Positions 5,624 to 8,240 of a DNA stretch of 8,240 bases are shown piece after piece. The translations under genes and the position numbers were made by a program. The stretch spans positions 6,624 to 14,863 of the forward strand of contig DKNS01000045.1 in NCBI GenBank assembly GCA_002469765.1. The letters are read 5' to 3'. The notes below the pieces were generated by a model. It saw only the letters and a program-made list of their open reading frames with translations, did not search any database and was not told where the DNA came from. Position 1 is the first letter of the stretch. Each line of letters begins with the position of its first letter. The DNA comes from Flavobacteriales bacterium UBA7382. Its GTDB lineage: Bacteria; Bacteroidota; Bacteroidia; Flavobacteriales_D; Sanyastnellaceae.

Positions 5624-6910
5624 TCAGTTTTTTTGGGAGGACACCAAGAAGGGCAAATTGGCGGAAGAACATTGGTCCGTGGCGTTGCACGCCCTCACAA
5701 ACACGCGGTATGCCCCTGACTGCGCAGGGGCAGTGAATTCAACGACGGGACCTTGAGACACCTCAAACGAAGTCGGGATTTCCGCCAAACTTTCTTGACG
5801 GTCGCCTCCTGTTTTGGTCGAGGTCGACTCCGGAAACAGTGCACACGTCCAAACCACCTCGGCTCCATGATCCTCTACGTTCACCTTCAATTGCATGTCC
5901 TCTGCAGATCTCACCACATGGTCTTTGCGCCATCCCTCTCCATTCAATTGCAAGTCCAATATGGCCGGCGAGCGTGTCTCAGGCCACCCTCCAGTCCAGG
6001 CGCGCTGCATGGCATCCACACCTTCTGTGGGCTGGCCATCGCTCAAAAAGAGCCCATGCCAGGTTGCTGTGGACTCTTGTTTTTGGCCCCACAAAAAACA
6101 ATAGCTCCCCAAACACATTGCACTGTCCGAAGCAATGATGTCTTCAAACCTCCTCAATCGGGTGGCCGCTTTCACCCCGCCGGGTGGCTCTTTCTTTGCA
6201 CCCCATGCTGTCCTGGGCGCTTCGAACGGCCCGTTGACTCCCCATTCGGTGACGAGGTACGGTTTGTTCCATCCGAATCGCCGAATGTTCAGCGGCAACT
6301 TTTCTATGCTTCCATAGGCATTGACCCCGAGCACATCGACACTCGGACACTTGGTGCGGACCATGTGGACTTTCGCAGGGTCTATTCCAGCGAGGACTGT
6401 GGAGGTTGGGTGATTTACGTCCACCTCATGGATGAATTGGGCCAGGGCCTCCACAGAGTCCCAAACCCGGGTGTTGGTGTATTTCAGATCCACTTCATTT
6501 CCGATGCCCCAGAGCAACAAAGCCGGGTGGTCCTTGTATTTCAACACCTCTTGCTTGAGCTCAGCCAGTTGGCCTTGAACAGCATGGACGTCGTTGTAAT
6601 CCATGCCCGTCCTCTCCGGCCTCAAATACAACCCCAACATCACCGACATCCCGCGTGCATGGGCCGAATCCAACAAGGCCGCTTTGTTGGTGCTCCAGAG
6701 ACGAATGGAATTGGATCCCGACGATTGAAGCAACTCGAAGTTGGCCTTGGCTCCAGCGCCCAGCACAGGGTGGGTTTCACCGTGACGCAACAAGGTCCAT
6801 CCGGACGAATCTCTCGAAAGCGTCACCTCAGGAACTTGCGCCCAACCCGCAGACAAAGCGGTGCAACACAGCCAAGCCCAAATCAAGCATGTCGTTTTCT
6901 TCTGCATCAT
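5624..6910 (-). CDS. Exported clan GH-A glycoside hydrolase, TIM barrel plus C-terminal Ig-like domain (GH158/GH2-like)
   Basis: A 428-residue retaining glycosidase candidate. A signal peptide covers about residues 1-24 (LSAGWA before QVPE). The (beta/alpha)8 barrel spans about 45-310: NSIRLWST (68-74), the acid/base motif WGIGNE (E139) and the nucleophile motif VTEWG (E222), the GNE/TExG pair of clan GH-A. Residues 315-428 form an Ig-like domain with VEFTAPAQSGAYRVFVRACNA and NLPFLV, found on Bacteroidota proteins usually labelled GH2 TIM-barrel. The layout and the 83-residue spacing of the two glutamates also fit GH158 endo-beta-1,3-glucanases, as I remember that family. Substrate is not certain. 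The jelly-roll N-terminal domain of classical GH2 is absent. The ATG at 6910 overlaps the TGA of the upstream lipoprotein gene (ATGA), favouring it over a GTG at 6931. No lipobox is present, so it is probably periplasmic. Confidence 0.88.
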   Translation of the reverse strand: MMQKKTTCLIWAWLCCTALSAGWAQVPEVTLSRDSSGWTLLRHGETHPVLGAGAKANFELLQSSGSNSIRLWSTNKAALLDSAHARGMSVMLGLYLRPERTGMDYNDVHAVQGQLAELKQEVLKYKDHPALLLWGIGNEVDLKYTNTRVWDSVEALAQFIHEVDVNHPTSTVLAGIDPAKVHMVRTKCPSVDVLGVNAYGSIEKLPLNIRRFGWNKPYLVTEWGVNGPFEAPRTAWGAKKEPPGGVKAATRLRRFEDIIASDSAMCLGSYCFLWGQKQESTATWHGLFLSDGQPTEGVDAMQRAWTGGWPETRSPAILDLQLNGEGWRKDHVVRSAEDMQLKVNVEDHGAEVVWTCALFPESTSTKTGGDRQESLAEIPTSFEVSQGPVVEFTAPAQSGAYRVFVRACNATDQCSSANLPFLVSSQKN

Positions 6911-8100
6911 GGTTGTCGACTTTGAAGCCACCGTTCAACCTTCTCTGGATGCCCGCGGTAGTCTTCCCAGGCGAAGTCGTGAAGACGAATGTCCGTGTCA
7001 CGCAGCATGGTCACTCGCACCTCGCGTGTGCTTGCCCAATTGAATTCCTCATGCCTGGTCATGCTTTTGATTGGCACCGCGCAAGACCAGACGCCCTCGT
7101 CCATTTGCAAACAATGTTGACCGGTCAGTCTCGTTTGGATTTGCCTGGGCTTGCCCTTTCCGGACCAGATGGAAATGCCAAGAGGCGCCCACTGACCTTC
7201 CAAGCGAAACGTCAATGCCGAATGGGAATGAACCGCAGTCATGTCCAGCACTTCCCATCCATTCAACGCCACCCCAAAGGCATTCCACTCCTTGTTTTTT
7301 CCGTCTGGATCGTGGTTCAGCACCAAGAATGGTGGCCAGTGAGAGTCTGACCAAGAGACCGCGGAAGACAAGGCCTCCTCTTGAATGCCCCACCACAATT
7401 TGGATTGGTCCAAGTCCATCGGCAGAGATTCACACACGTCTCGGCTTCTGGACGAGAGCTTTTCTTCTTGGTGATCAAAGGGCACAATCCGCAGGCCATC
7501 AAGATGTACGCAACCTTTTCGCTGAAACTCAATGCGCAGCTCTTTGATGTTTTCCAAATTCAAACCCCGAGAAGCAGCACGAAACGCGGACAACGGGATG
7601 TGCGCCTTGCGCCACTGGTCATCGAAGGTTTGCCCTTCCACGTCGAGCAAATTGATTTTGGAGGTGGCTTGCCGACCGGCATAGTCAATCAACGCGAAAA
7701 ACATGGGGATTTTGGAAGCCGTGCCTTGCTCCAGTTTGATGTGAAACTGAATGGCTGCAGTCTTTTCCAATGCCTTCAAGTTTTTGCCAACGTGGTTTGC
7801 CCAAGGAAATCCCACACCCAGGTAACGACAGCTGTCGGATTGGGACCATTCCACCCTCAAATGGTCCGCCCCTTCCATAGATCCTTTTCGAACAACGTCC
7901 ACCTGTTTGCAAGGGTGGGCCTTGTGGCCAAACATGATGGAGTTGACTTCGTCAAGGTAAATGTCGCGGTACGCATAAGTCGACACCCGTTCTTCAGGCG
8001 TCGGGCTCAGGTCAAGGTCGTACAAGGGCGTGACTTGCATGCTGCCACAACCCGTCAGCCAAACACAAACCATCCCCAAGGTCAACCAAGTCTTCATCAT
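6907..8100 (-). CDS. Lipoprotein with two probable CBM11-like beta-sandwich domains
   Basis: I recognise no named family. The 397-residue product opens with MMKTWLTLGMVCVWLTGC, a lipoprotein signal with lipobox LTGC (C18), so it is anchored in a membrane, probably the outer membrane. Residues 45-207 read like a galactose-binding-like/CBM11-type beta-sandwich: YLGVGFPW, IQFHIKL, PMFFALIDYAG, then WRKAHIPLSAF and a closing IKELRIEFQRKGCVHLDGLRI. Residues 235-380 repeat the same order of strands less clearly: WNAFGVALNGWEV, ALTFRLEG, WSCAVPIKSM, VRVTMLRDTDIRLHDFAW. No catalytic motif is evident, so a glycan-binding role is inferred. The first of two tandem ATGs (8100) overlaps the upstream TGA and is preferred. 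Both ends are joined to neighbours by ATGA overlaps, which ties this protein stoichiometrically to the glycoside hydrolase and to the upstream partial gene. Confidence 0.8.
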   Translation of the reverse strand: MMKTWLTLGMVCVWLTGCGSMQVTPLYDLDLSPTPEERVSTYAYRDIYLDEVNSIMFGHKAHPCKQVDVVRKGSMEGADHLRVEWSQSDSCRYLGVGFPWANHVGKNLKALEKTAAIQFHIKLEQGTASKIPMFFALIDYAGRQATSKINLLDVEGQTFDDQWRKAHIPLSAFRAASRGLNLENIKELRIEFQRKGCVHLDGLRIVPFDHQEEKLSSRSRDVCESLPMDLDQSKLWWGIQEEALSSAVSWSDSHWPPFLVLNHDPDGKNKEWNAFGVALNGWEVLDMTAVHSHSALTFRLEGQWAPLGISIWSGKGKPRQIQTRLTGQHCLQMDEGVWSCAVPIKSMTRHEEFNWASTREVRVTMLRDTDIRLHDFAWEDYRGHPEKVERWLQSRQP

Positions 8101-8240
8101 TCTTGCTCCAGGAGAGGGCCACCCTCTGTGAACATGACATAGTCCAGATCTGTGCGGGCCTCGATGTCCCCGTTCTCCGGACAATTCCCGCTGTTGAAGG
8201 GACAGGCCTGCAATCCGAGACGGATGCCACGAATTTGACT
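8097..8240 (-). CDS. C-terminal tail of an unknown protein, possibly ending in a beta-sandwich (start outside window)
   Basis: The frame is open from the window edge and gives 47 residues before TGA at 8099-8097, which overlaps the ATG of the lipoprotein gene (ATGA). The visible text is IRGIRLGLQACPFN, a short Cys loop (ACPFNSGNC), then DLDYVMFTEGGPLLEQE. The two strands RGIRLGLQ and TDLDYVMF resemble the last two strands of a CBM11/galactose-binding-like domain, as in the neighbouring lipoprotein (KELRIEFQ and HLDGLRIV). This is too little to name a family. The overlap and absence of any promoter-like gap make it part of the same operon, and they support this frame over others at the edge. 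Confidence 0.65.
   Translation of the reverse strand, partial: SQIRGIRLGLQACPFNSGNCPENGDIEARTDLDYVMFTEGGPLLEQE

Noticed and set aside
5610..5690. Extended sulfatase N-terminus starting at 5690
   Set aside because: It would overlap the glycoside hydrolase gene by 67 bases and bury the lipoprotein signal 27 residues inside the protein. The ATG at 5609 gives a clean signal and lipobox.
5753..6925. 390-codon open frame on the plus strand
   Set aside because: It lies entirely antisense to the glycoside hydrolase, whose catalytic motifs, signal peptide and operon spacing are clear. The product has no coherent domain and is rich in His/Arg/Pro, as expected from a shadow frame in GC-rich DNA.
7381..8142. 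253-codon open frame on the plus strand
   Set aside because: Antisense to the lipoprotein gene, which has a lipobox and ATGA overlaps on both sides. The plus-strand product shows no recognisable motif.
8101..8184. Extended lipoprotein N-terminus starting at 8184
   Set aside because: The extra 28 residues are Arg/Gly/His-rich, precede the lipoprotein signal and overlap the upstream frame. The tandem ATGs at 8100/8097 fit both the lipobox and the ATGA overlap.
1..8240. CRISPR arrays, tRNA/rRNA genes, IS elements or integrase attachment sites
   Set aside because: I saw no short regularly spaced repeats, no cloverleaf or rRNA signature sequences, no transposase or integrase motifs and no terminal inverted repeats. 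The only repeat of note is the intragenic duplication at 3184-3819.

Overview
The window looks like chromosomal DNA of a Bacteroidota member, most likely a marine Flavobacteriales-type bacterium. That placement is inference. It rests on a secreted protein with CGVCNG/TSP3-like cysteine repeats and a terminal dockerin-like EF-hand segment ending in LLQFLAAFGQAC, on the absence of Shine-Dalgarno sequences before the starts, and on a Bacteroidota-type -7 box. Base composition is moderately GC-rich and coding density is very high; no gap exceeds about 85 bases.

Plus strand, 2-2028: the 3' end of a CtlX/DDAH-like guanidino-group hydrolase, whose stop overlaps (ATGA) the start of argS, arginyl-tRNA synthetase. 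An arginine-modifying enzyme is thus coupled to the enzyme that charges tRNA with arginine. argS converges, with a 4-base gap, on a short minus-strand pair at 2033-2685: a DUF493 protein followed by a 119-residue single-pass membrane protein whose extracytoplasmic part resembles a T9SS-CTD/FlgD-like beta-sandwich.

Minus strand, 8240-2770: a compact cluster that looks like a glycan-utilisation operon without SusC/SusD in view. In transcription order it holds (1) the C-terminal tail of an unknown protein, (2) a surface-type lipoprotein with two probable CBM11-like beta-sandwich domains, (3) an exported clan GH-A glycoside hydrolase with a C-terminal Ig-like domain (GH158/GH2-like), (4) a lipoprotein type I (formylglycine) sulfatase, and (5) a secreted protein with a tandemly duplicated domain of about 95 residues, a cysteine/aspartate-rich calcium-binding-like region and a C-terminal dockerin-like motif. 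Genes 1/2 and 2/3 overlap by ATGA, genes 3/4 are 14 bases apart, and gene 5 follows after a 56-base AT-rich gap. A strong intrinsic terminator at 2708-2745 closes the unit. Its T-tract doubles as a near-perfect -7 promoter box for the DUF493 gene.

Working model (inference): lipoproteins and secreted proteins bind, desulfate and cleave a sulfated or mixed polysaccharide at the cell surface. The least-described parts are the duplicated domain in gene 5 and the two-domain lipoprotein in gene 2.
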